DNA of 11,566 nucleotides, taken from positions 1-11,566 of the forward strand of contig CALRIB010000024.1 of assembly GCA_943359705.1 (NCBI GenBank). Reading direction: 5' to 3'. This DNA is from Candidatus Nomurabacteria bacterium (GTDB lineage Bacteria; Patescibacteriota; Minisyncoccia; Phycocordibacterales; UBA2100). Positions 1-6,131 of this stretch are shown one piece after another (the stretch's first letter is position 1; every line of letters starts with the position of its first letter). The translations under genes and the position numbers were made by a program. The notes beneath the pieces were generated by a model. The model ran no database searches, was not told the DNA's origin, and saw only the letters and a program-made list of their open reading frames with translations.

Positions 1-194
1 AGATTGGGGGTTCGATGATGAGCCTGATGTGCCTTGATACGATCTCCACACACCTCACCTATCACCTCACTACTCTCTCCGACGATTCCCGTACCGTCTC
101 TTGTGTCGAAGACACGAGATAGAACCGGGGAACTGTCATCTGGTTGTCGGGATTGCTCCGTCCTCTCGATGACGACCGACGCACGGTTAAGCAC
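1..194 (-). CDS. Possible N-terminal part of an unrecognised protein, running off the left edge
   Basis: On the minus strand a frame is open from a GTG at 194-192 down to position 1 (about 64 codons), with an in-frame TGA at 203-201 just upstream. The translated stretch is of mixed composition, with segments such as RVFDTRDGTG and SSEVIGEVCGDRI, and shows no motif I recognise. A GTG start would place an AT-rich stretch (201-215) immediately upstream, which could be a divergent promoter. No Shine-Dalgarno sequence is visible. Third-position GC is only about half, so codon use does not strongly support coding. It may be the start of a gene divergent from the orphan DnaA domain IV gene, or chance. 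Confidence 0.3.
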   Translation of the reverse strand, partial: MLNRASVVIERTEQSRQPDDSSPVLSRVFDTRDGTGIVGESSEVIGEVCGDRIKAHQAHHRTPN

Positions 195-312
195 ATCAGT
201 TCATAAAATATACCGCATCGCATTTTGCGCAAACTACACGCAAGTCTTCCGTTTCCGTGGATTTCAGGTGGATAGACCTGTGGACAAATTTGAGCCTGAT
301 TTTCCTCGCTTA

Positions 313-341
313 TTGCACCCGTTCGCGAACAAGCTTAGGAT
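313..341 (+). promoter_or_regulatory. Putative sigma70-type promoter of the orphan DnaA domain IV gene
   Basis: TTGCAC (313-318) and TAGGAT (336-341) are separated by 17 nt. The predicted start of transcription near 348 gives a leader of about 48 nt that carries a Shine-Dalgarno sequence. This differs from several neighbouring genes, whose -10 box lies directly before the start codon. The palindrome GTTCGCGAAC fills most of the spacer and could be an operator. Confidence 0.4.
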
Positions 342-384
342 GCGGCGGGCAAAGGACAAAATCTGTGTGTTCTCCCAGTAGCGT

Positions 385-389
385 AGGAG
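385..389 (+). promoter_or_regulatory. Shine-Dalgarno sequence deciding the start of the DnaA domain IV gene
   Basis: AGGAG lies 6 nt before ATG 396. It is the clearest ribosome binding site in the window, where most other genes lack one, and it favours ATG 396 over the overlapping TTG 390. Confidence 0.75.
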
Positions 390-395
390 TTGAGT

Positions 396-830
396 ATGAA
401 TGACACACCGCTTGTACCTCGGGCATTGCACGAGGGTGAACCGATGACTATGTTCCGCGTCTCAGGAGCCGTAACGGCCGCAACAGGAATCGGCTACTAC
501 ACGATGCGGAATACCCCACGCGGCTCGATGAGCGTTAGCGATGCACGGCAAATCGTGATGTTTCTGTGCTATCGCCTGCTACCGGCGAAGGAGCGCTCGT
601 ATCCGCGCATCGCCCGTTTTCTGAAGCGCAGCGACCACACGTCGGTTCTGCATGCCTGCAGAAAACTGCAAGGAATCGTCGACGGCGGCAGACGCGAAAC
701 CGCGCTCTACGACGATCTCGAAACGACGTGCCGCATACTTGGTCTCACACTTAAGCAACTTCGCACTCCGAAAGAGAATGCGGGGCTCGTTCCGGAAATC
801 GGTGCGGATACGTCCGTGACCACTAACTGA
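396..830 (+). CDS. Orphan DnaA domain IV protein (DnaA-box-binding helix-turn-helix, no AAA+ domain)
   Basis: This 144-aa protein has only the DNA-binding domain of the replication initiator DnaA. Residues about 46-92 align with the C-terminal signature: DARQIVMFL (49-57) matches PRQIIMYML of the DnaA encoded in this window, and SDHTSVLHACRKL (79-91) matches the classical GRDHTTVLHAC motif. The residues known in E. coli DnaA to read the box are kept: Arg51, Asp80, His81, Thr82, with Ser83 for the second Thr. There is no Walker A/B, so no ATPase or oligomerisation module. The N-terminal 45 residues and a tail of about 40 residues (105-144) are unrecognised. ATG at 396 is chosen because AGGAG (385-389) sits 6 nt upstream; an in-frame TTG at 390 is too close to it. 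A strong terminator follows, so it is probably monocistronic. It likely binds DnaA boxes and could modulate initiation or transcription. HdaB of alphaproteobacteria is a known precedent for a DnaA-domain-IV-like regulator, but homology to it is not claimed. Confidence 0.85.
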   Translation: MNDTPLVPRALHEGEPMTMFRVSGAVTAATGIGYYTMRNTPRGSMSVSDARQIVMFLCYRLLPAKERSYPRIARFLKRSDHTSVLHACRKLQGIVDGGRRETALYDDLETTCRILGLTLKQLRTPKENAGLVPEIGADTSVTTN

Positions 831-844
831 ATTCCCGAATGGGA

Positions 845-883
845 CGCCGGCAACCTTTGCTAAGGTTGCCGGCGGATTTTTTT
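845..883 (+). terminator. Rho-independent terminator after the DnaA domain IV gene
   Basis: A perfect 13-bp stem (845-857 with 862-874) with a TGCT loop is followed by GA and seven T residues (877-883). It begins 14 nt after the stop codon and ends 5 nt before the -35 box of the yebC promoter, so it insulates the two units. Confidence 0.95.
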
Positions 884-887
884 ATAT

Positions 888-915
888 TTGAGAAGGCGCG
901 CGTTTGAAATAGAAT
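888..915 (+). promoter_or_regulatory. yebC promoter, predicted leaderless transcript
   Basis: TTGAGA (888-893), a 16-nt spacer and TAGAAT (910-915). Only 6 nt separate the -10 box from ATG 922, which places the expected +1 on the A of the start codon. No Shine-Dalgarno sequence is possible in such a transcript. Confidence 0.7.
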
Positions 916-921
916 AGCGCG

Positions 922-1452
922 ATGGGAGGACACAACAAATGGTCGCAGATAAAACGGCAGAAGGGTGCTGCCGATTCCAACAAGAGCAAGGTGTGGGGCA
1001 AGCTGGGAAAGCGCATCACGGTAGAGAGCAAAATGGCGAAGGGCGACGTGAATTCGCCCGGCCTTCGCGCGATTATTGAAACGGCGAAAAAGGAGAACAT
1101 GCCGAAGGACACTATCGAACGCGCGGTCGCCAAGGGTATTTCAAACGATGCGAGTGCGATGGAATCCATTACGTACGAAACGTACGGTCCGGGAGGCGTG
1201 GCCATCGTCATTCAAACACTCACCGACAGCCGCAACCGCACGGCGCAGGAAATCAAACACATGCTCGTCGAGCTTGGCCTCGCGCTCGCGGCGCCGGGAA
1301 GCGCGCTGTGGGCATTTGAGAAAGTGGGCGCAGGGTTTGAGGCCAAGACCACGGTTCCCCTTTCGGAGACGGACAACGAGCACCTGATGAAAATTCTCGA
1401 AAAGATCGACGCGCACGACGACGTGGAAGATGTATTCACGAATGCCGAATGA
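922..1452 (+). CDS. yebC: YebC/PmpR family regulator or translation factor, short form
   Basis: This 176-aa protein begins with the family signature GGHNKWSQIKRQKGA (residues 2-16), followed by the helical N-terminal domain with NSPGLRAIIETAKKENMPKDT (44-64), YETYGPGGV (85-93) and TDSRNRT (101-107). It ends with the family's C-terminal pattern (KILEKIDAHDDVEDVFTNAE, 157-176). Typical members are about 240 aa. Here the chain passes from ALWAFEKVG (128-136) almost directly to the last strand-helix segment, so about 60-70 residues of the middle domain are missing without a frameshift. YebC proteins were described as DNA-binding regulators; later work links some to relief of ribosome stalling at proline-rich stretches. 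Which role applies here is not visible. It has its own leaderless-type promoter and is followed by ruvC, a common neighbour. Confidence 0.96.
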   Translation: MGGHNKWSQIKRQKGAADSNKSKVWGKLGKRITVESKMAKGDVNSPGLRAIIETAKKENMPKDTIERAVAKGISNDASAMESITYETYGPGGVAIVIQTLTDSRNRTAQEIKHMLVELGLALAAPGSALWAFEKVGAGFEAKTTVPLSETDNEHLMKILEKIDAHDDVEDVFTNAE

Positions 1453-1545
1453 ACAGTGCGTAGTTGGTAGTGGATAGTGCGTAGGGTGATGCCATAATGA
1501 GTCTATGTATTTTCACTGCGCACTACGCACTAAAGGCTGTGCACT
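1453..1545. repeat. Degenerate inverted/direct repeat between yebC and ruvC
   Basis: The 93-bp gap is built from variants of AGTGCGTAGT: direct copies at about 1455-1464 and 1476-1484, and reverse-complement copies ACTGCGCACT and ACTACGCACT at about 1515-1531. TAGTGCGTAG (1475-1484) pairs perfectly with CTACGCACTA (1523-1532) around a 38-nt loop. ATAGTGC (1474-1480) could alternatively pair with GCACTAT (1541-1547), which includes the first two bases of the ruvC start codon. There is no T-tract, so this is not a standard terminator. Confidence 0.75.
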
Positions 1546-2016
1546 ATGAAGGTACTCGCGATAGACCCCGGATACGCGCGGTGCGGAGTGGCGGTGGTGG
1601 AGAAGAATGGCGGAAGAGAGATTCTTATCTACTCGGACTGCATTGAGACATCGGCAAAAGCGGATTTCGCGGCTCGACTTGCGACGGTGGCCGATGAATG
1701 CACGCGCTTGATGAAAATACATTTGCCTGACGCGGTCGCTATCGAGAAACTCTACTTCACCTCCAACCAAAAGACGGCGATGCGTGTGGCGGAAGTGCGC
1801 GGCGCACTCATTCAAGCGGCGTCGAATGAGCACATCGCCGTTTTTGAGTACGGCCCCGGCGAGGTGAAGAGCGCGGTCGCGAGTTCCGGCCGGGCCGACA
1901 AGCAACAGGTGGCAAAGATGCTCCACGCACTTCTCACGATAGAGAACGAAATACGACATGACGACGAGTATGATGCCATCGCAATCGGTGTCACCCATTT
2001 GGCACGGCACCGATAG
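1546..2016 (+). CDS. ruvC: Crossover junction endodeoxyribonuclease RuvC
   Basis: RuvC is the dimeric Holliday-junction resolvase that cuts four-way junctions during recombination and repair, working with the RuvAB branch-migration motor. The 156-aa length is normal for the family. The start MKVLAIDPGYARCG is canonical, and the four metal-binding acidic residues are present: Asp7 (AIDPG), Glu67 (AIEKLYF), and Asp140 and Asp143 (DDEYDAIAIGVTH). The segment NQKTAMRVAEVRGALI (74-89) is the usual helix of the RNase H-like fold. ruvA and ruvB are not in the window. No -10 box sits immediately before the ATG, unlike several neighbours, so it may be read through from yebC across the repeat region. 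Confidence 0.97.
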   Translation: MKVLAIDPGYARCGVAVVEKNGGREILIYSDCIETSAKADFAARLATVADECTRLMKIHLPDAVAIEKLYFTSNQKTAMRVAEVRGALIQAASNEHIAVFEYGPGEVKSAVASSGRADKQQVAKMLHALLTIENEIRHDDEYDAIAIGVTHLARHR

Positions 2017-2036
2017 CGTACAAGCGCAGGGCGAGA

Positions 2037-2042
2037 TACAAT
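2037..2042 (+). promoter_or_regulatory. -10 box of the PBP gene, predicted leaderless transcript
   Basis: TACAAT lies 7 nt before ATG 2050, within the 33-nt ruvC-PBP gap. No clear -35 box is found at the right distance (2014-2019 reads AGCGTA), so support rests on the -10 and on its match to the spacing seen at yebC, rpmH, yidC and jag. Confidence 0.5.
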
Positions 2043-2049
2043 TTCCGAA

Positions 2050-4464
2050 ATGCTTCGCGAACTGAAACGCCTGTGGAAAAAGGTGCCGCTCTGGGTCGAG
2101 CTCTCGTTCGTCACCATCACCGCCATCGTTCTTCTCGCACTCGGAAGCGCCATCATTTGGGCGACGGTGACGCCCATCCCCGCTATCAATCAATTTGAGA
2201 ACCGCAAGGTGGCGGAGTCGACAAAAATATATGACCGTACCGGCAACGTCGTCTTGTACGACGTACACGGCACGATGCGTCGCACGGCCGTGCCGCTCGA
2301 GCAGATATCGCCCTATATCCAAAAAGCCACCATCGCGATTGAGGACACCACCTTTTACCAGCACCACGGCTTCCGTCCGTCGGCGTTTGTGCGAGCCGTT
2401 CTCGCGAACCTTACGAGCGGCGGCTTCGCACAGGGCGGCTCTACCATCACGCAACAAGTAGTGAAGAACGCGCTCCTCACGCAGGACAAGACAATCGTCC
2501 GCAAGATAAAAGAAATCATCCTCGCGTTGCGTCTTGAGCGTGTCTATACAAAAGATCAAATTTTAAACACCTACCTCAACGAAAATCCGTATGGCGGCAC
2601 GATTTACGGCGTGCAAGAAGCAAGCCAGTACTTCTTCGGTGTAGACGCCAAAGACGTGGATCTCGCGCAGGCTGCGTATCTCGCCGCCCTCCCGCAGGCC
2701 CCCACCTACTATTCCCCGTACGGCAACCACCGGGAAGCGCTCGACAACCGCAAAAATATCGTGTTGAGGCGTATGCAGGACGCGGGATTTATCACGCAGG
2801 AAGAGCACAGCGCCGCGTCGAAAGAACAGGTGCAATTCAAGAGCGAGGCCGACGCCGGCATCAAGGCGCCTCACTTTGTCTTTTATATTCGTGAATACCT
2901 GGAGCAAAAATACGGGGTCGATGCGGTCAACAGCGGCGGGCTACACGTCATCACCACGCTCGATTACGACTTGCAGAAAAAAGCGGAAGACGTTGTCGCG
3001 GCCGATGTGCCGGTGATGGAACGGAATTTTAATGCGTCGAACGCGGCAGTGGTCGCCGTCGACCCGACAAGCGGGCAAGTACTCGCCATGGTCGGCTCGC
3101 GTGATTACTTCGACCCCAACATCGACGGCAAGGTCAACGTCGCGCTGGCACTTCGTCAGCCGGGCTCGTCGTTCAAACCATTCGTATACGCCGCCGCATT
3201 TGAAAAGGGCTACACACCCGGCACGGTGCTCTTCGACCTCCAGACGCAGTTCTCCACCGCATGCGCGCCCACCGACAACGCGAACGACACGCCGCCCTGC
3301 TATTCGCCTTCCAACTTCGACGGGAACTTCAAAGGGCCGATGACGATGCGCGATGCGATCGCACAATCGGTCAACGTCGTTGCCGTTAAAACGCTCTACC
3401 TCGCCGGCATCCAAAACGCCATAGACACCGCCGTCAGTATGGGCATCTCCACGCTCGCCGATGCGGCGCACTACGGACTCACCATCGTGCTCGGCGGCGG
3501 CGAAGTGAGTCTCTTGGAGGAGACGGGCGCGTACGGAGTATTCGCCAACGACGGCATCAAAAACCCGCCCGTGGGCATCCTCAGCGTGCAGGACAGCTCG
3601 GGCAACGTGCTCGAGAGTTTCCAAAATCAGAGTTCTCGCGTACTCGACCCGCAGATAGCGCGACAGATAAACGACGTGCTCTCAGACAACGTCGCGCGCA
3701 CGCCGGAATTCGGCGCCAACTCGCCGCTCTATTTCGGTGACACACCCGTTGCCGACAAAACAGGAACCACCAACGACTTCCGCGACGTCTGGGTCATCGG
3801 GTACACGCCGGGCATAGCGGTCGGCGCATGGGCGGGCAACAACGACAACTCTTCCATGCAGAAAAAGATTGCGGCGTTCATCATCGCGCCGATGTGGCAC
3901 AAGATTATGGCATACGCTATAGAAAAATATCCGTCCGACACCTTCATCCCTCCGGCGCCCGACACCGACACCGGCTCACTTCCCGCCCCGCTCGCCGGCA
4001 ATTGGAACGCCGACCCCGCGCAAGGAGTGCACGATATTCTCTACTGGGTCAACAAAAATAGTCCTCGCAGCGGCACGCCCGACCGGAGCGATCAACAAAT
4101 GCCGCGGTGGGATTACCCGGTTTCTCTCTGGGCCGCGCAGAATCCGATCCTCATTCCCGGCATTCCGGGTGCGGTAACGATTCCTGTACAGACGCCTACT
4201 CCGGGAGGATTCCAAATAACGTCTCCCGCATCCGGGACAACACTTCCGTCGCAGGACGCGGTTATTATGTCGGCTTCGCACCCTCACCCGGAAACCGTTT
4301 CCCGCATTTCCTACTTCATCAACGGCGTCTACATCGGTGCGGCCCTGCAGCCGCCCTACACCATCTCCTACGCCCCGCAAACCCGCGGCCCCGTAGTACT
4401 CAAGGCCGTTGCAGACACCACGAGTGGCCCGCAAGAAACGTCGATAGCGTTCACTATTCAATAA
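2050..4464 (+). CDS. mrcA: Class A penicillin-binding protein 1A with C-terminal Ig-like domain
   Basis: This 804-aa bifunctional enzyme polymerises lipid II into glycan strands and cross-links the stem peptides on the outer face of the cytoplasmic membrane. A short basic cytoplasmic tail precedes one membrane helix (about 18-40). The GT51 domain shows IEDTTFYQHHGF with catalytic Glu98, GGSTITQQVVKN (129-140), RKIKE with the second Glu155, and LNTYLNENPYGGTIYGVQEA (172-191). The transpeptidase domain has all three penicillin-binding motifs: Ser373-S-F-Lys376, Ser440-V-Asn442 and Lys570-Thr-Gly572. After about residue 615 come a proline-rich linker and, from about 718 to 804, a segment that reads as a bacterial Ig-like beta-sandwich (ITSPASGTTLPSQDAV, then FINGVYIG and PPYTISYAP). 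It overlaps the methyltransferase gene tail-to-tail by 11 bp. Confidence 0.97.
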   Translation: MLRELKRLWKKVPLWVELSFVTITAIVLLALGSAIIWATVTPIPAINQFENRKVAESTKIYDRTGNVVLYDVHGTMRRTAVPLEQISPYIQKATIAIEDTTFYQHHGFRPSAFVRAVLANLTSGGFAQGGSTITQQVVKNALLTQDKTIVRKIKEIILALRLERVYTKDQILNTYLNENPYGGTIYGVQEASQYFFGVDAKDVDLAQAAYLAALPQAPTYYSPYGNHREALDNRKNIVLRRMQDAGFITQEEHSAASKEQVQFKSEADAGIKAPHFVFYIREYLEQKYGVDAVNSGGLHVITTLDYDLQKKAEDVVAADVPVMERNFNASNAAVVAVDPTSGQVLAMVGSRDYFDPNIDGKVNVALALRQPGSSFKPFVYAAAFEKGYTPGTVLFDLQTQFSTACAPTDNANDTPPCYSPSNFDGNFKGPMTMRDAIAQSVNVVAVKTLYLAGIQNAIDTAVSMGISTLADAAHYGLTIVLGGGEVSLLEETGAYGVFANDGIKNPPVGILSVQDSSGNVLESFQNQSSRVLDPQIARQINDVLSDNVARTPEFGANSPLYFGDTPVADKTGTTNDFRDVWVIGYTPGIAVGAWAGNNDNSSMQKKIAAFIIAPMWHKIMAYAIEKYPSDTFIPPAPDTDTGSLPAPLAGNWNADPAQGVHDILYWVNKNSPRSGTPDRSDQQMPRWDYPVSLWAAQNPILIPGIPGAVTIPVQTPTPGGFQITSPASGTTLPSQDAVIMSASHPHPETVSRISYFINGVYIGAALQPPYTISYAPQTRGPVVLKAVADTTSGPQETSIAFTIQ

Positions 4465-5035
4465 CTTTCCTAAGTCGAGCCACGAGTGCAGTCGGCATGC
4501 GCGAGTCAACTTTGTCGGGAGAATTCTCCCGAGAGCTGTACTCGGGTTGTGAGCCCAACACTTCACCAGCGTATCCCAAAAGCCCCTCTCGAATCGTTAC
4601 TTGAGGCGTGATGTCTTCGACGACAGTAAGAGTTCCTTTCCTCTTCAAAACTCTCGCGCCTTCTCGGATCATACTTTCTCGAACACTTAGAGATATTCTC
4701 GGGTCACCGAGCACATTGCGCATCAACACATCGCTAACCGAACCGTCTTTGAACGGCAGCTTATCGCCCGATGCTCGAATAAATTTAATCCTGGCTGGAA
4801 CCTGTTCATTGAGATCTTCGGCCTCATATTCGACCATTTCCTTACTGTCCAATACGTCTCCAAAATCAATATCGATGCCAAAGTACCAAAGATTTGAGTC
4901 TTCCTTGAATTCCTGAAGGCGTGCTGCGAGATTATCCCTGATGGCGGCAGCACCGCCGCATCCTATTTCTATACGTATTTTTGGTTCTGCCTTCTCGGGC
5001 GACCTAACCTCCGAAGACATTTCCTGGCTCACCAT
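4454..5035 (-). CDS. Class I SAM-dependent methyltransferase, coupled to dnaN
   Basis: The 193-aa protein has a Rossmann-type methyltransferase core: motif I IEIGCGGAAAI (22-32) binds S-adenosylmethionine, FGIDID (52-57) carries the acidic residue expected to contact the ribose, ASGDKLPFKDGSVSDVL (88-104) covers the adenine-binding and motif IV region, and ARVLKRKGTLTVVEDI (127-142) is the usual strand after motif IV. This matches the Methyltransf_11 type, which acts on small molecules, lipids or proteins; no substrate can be named. The ATG at 5035 follows the dnaN stop by 1 nt, so translation is probably coupled; a second ATG (Met6) has AGGA close upstream. The coding sequence appears more AT-rich and more relaxed in codon use than the PBP gene, which may mean later acquisition. 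The 3' end overlaps the PBP stop region by 11 bp. Confidence 0.85.
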   Translation of the reverse strand: MVSQEMSSEVRSPEKAEPKIRIEIGCGGAAAIRDNLAARLQEFKEDSNLWYFGIDIDFGDVLDSKEMVEYEAEDLNEQVPARIKFIRASGDKLPFKDGSVSDVLMRNVLGDPRISLSVRESMIREGARVLKRKGTLTVVEDITPQVTIREGLLGYAGEVLGSQPEYSSRENSPDKVDSRMPTALVARLRKVIE

Positions 5036-5036
5036 G

Positions 5037-6131
5037 TTATCTATTCAATGGCATCACGAGATACGTGAACGACGGGTCGGAGACACCACGAATGACGAGG
5101 GGTTTGCCGGCGCCGGAGAAGCCGAGGACGACGGAGTCCGATTGGATGGTCGGGAGACAATCGGCGAGGTAGCCGATATGGAAATTGATGTCGATATCCT
5201 CGCCAGAGAGCGCAGCGTCGATTGAGTCGGACATCTCACCCACATCCGCGCTACGTGCTGTGGCGGAGAAAATCTTGCGTTTGGGGTACACGTGGAGGCC
5301 GACATGCTGGTCGTTGCCGGAGAACACACGCGCCTTCTTTAGCATTTCCGACAAATCATTTTTCAGCACCGTCGCTTCGGTTGTAAAGTTCTTCGGTAAA
5401 ATTTCTTTGTAATTCGGAAACGTGCCGTCGACGACGCGCGAGACGAAACGGACGCCGTCCATCGCGACCACGAGTTGTGACTCATCGGCACTCAGCGACA
5501 CCTCCTCAGCGCTTGATTTTTCAAGCACATGCGCGAGTTCAAGCGCATGCTTGAGGGGAATAAGAATTTCAGGACCGTCCGGTCCTTTTCCGATGACGCT
5601 CTTTTCCGCAAGGCGGAATGAGTCAGTGGCCACACACACAATTCCGTCGCGCTTGATGGAGACATAGATACTCCCGAGCTCCGGTCGAATCATTGAGGGC
5701 GAGGCTGCATACGCGACCGCCTGAATACCGCGGAGTACACGCTCACGCATGAGAGAAATACCCTTTTGCTCGGATGCCCCGGAAAGTGCGGGAAACTCCT
5801 CGTGAGGAATGGCCTTGATGAGCGTGCGGGTACCACGTGATTCAACCACCAAGTTCCCGTCCTCTGTTTTGAGCGTCACTTTATCCCCGCCGATAGAGCG
5901 AAGGGTTTGTGAGATAACGGTTGCCGAGACAGCGGTAACCCCCTTTTCTTCTACCTCGCAGGGAATAGAGACCTCGATACCCGCCTCGAGATTCGTCGCA
6001 CGCAACGTGAGATCGCGCCCGGCATCAAAAAGAATGCACGAGAGTATGGGGAGGGATTCTTTCTTTCCGGTAATTCGCTCGGCCATGAGAATCCCCGAGA
6101 GAATTTTTTCTTTTGTGGTAGTGAGTCTCAT
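5037..6131 (-). CDS. dnaN: DNA polymerase III sliding clamp (beta subunit)
   Basis: This 364-aa protein forms the ring that holds the replicative polymerase on DNA and serves as the docking platform for other replication and repair proteins. Its length and three-domain plan are typical. Recognisable segments are SLPILSCILFDA (26-37), the first-domain AIPHEEFPAL (107-116), CVATDSFRLAEK (166-177, canonical ATDSHRLA), VDGTFPNYKEILP (234-246) and the C-terminus TYLVMPLNR (356-364, canonical YVVMPMRL). It follows dnaA on the same strand, with the origin between them. No Shine-Dalgarno sequence precedes ATG 6131; the upstream 40 bp is the AT-rich unwinding region of oriC, so its promoter and the origin probably overlap. 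Initiation could therefore affect dnaN expression directly, which is inference. Confidence 0.98.
   Translation of the reverse strand: MRLTTTKEKILSGILMAERITGKKESLPILSCILFDAGRDLTLRATNLEAGIEVSIPCEVEEKGVTAVSATVISQTLRSIGGDKVTLKTEDGNLVVESRGTRTLIKAIPHEEFPALSGASEQKGISLMRERVLRGIQAVAYAASPSMIRPELGSIYVSIKRDGIVCVATDSFRLAEKSVIGKGPDGPEILIPLKHALELAHVLEKSSAEEVSLSADESQLVVAMDGVRFVSRVVDGTFPNYKEILPKNFTTEATVLKNDLSEMLKKARVFSGNDQHVGLHVYPKRKIFSATARSADVGEMSDSIDAALSGEDIDINFHIGYLADCLPTIQSDSVVLGFSGAGKPLVIRGVSDPSFTYLVMPLNR

Larger units (their letters stand above)
195..395. promoter_or_regulatory. Intergenic control region upstream of the orphan DnaA domain IV gene
   Basis: This 200-bp stretch holds no convincing gene. 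It contains a perfect palindrome TTTGCGCAAA (224-233); three GTGGA cores at 257, 269 and 280, i.e. 12 and 11 bp apart, so on one face of the helix; a promoter candidate (313-341); a palindrome GTTCGCGAAC (321-330) lying in the promoter spacer; and a Shine-Dalgarno AGGAG (385-389). Of the GTGGA sites, TGTGGACAA (279-287) is the reverse complement of a DnaA box with one mismatch to TTATCCACA, and GGTGGATAG (268-276) has two mismatches. These fit regulation by DnaA or by the encoded domain itself; that is inference. Confidence 0.5.

Noticed and set aside
34..381. Plus-strand open frame of 115 codons before the DnaA domain IV gene
   Set aside because: It starts with TTG without a ribosome binding site, its first half is Ser/Thr/Pro-rich as expected of an antisense shadow, and it runs through the promoter and palindromes upstream of a well-supported gene.
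1513..2559. Long minus-strand open frame (348 codons) opposite ruvC and the PBP gene
   Set aside because: It is antisense to two genes with complete catalytic motifs, its composition is rich in Arg, His and Cys, and no family is recognisable. High-GC third positions explain such shadows.
2941..3624. Minus-strand open frame of 227 codons opposite the PBP gene
   Set aside because: It is a shadow of the transpeptidase domain, with Arg/Val/Glu-rich low-information sequence.
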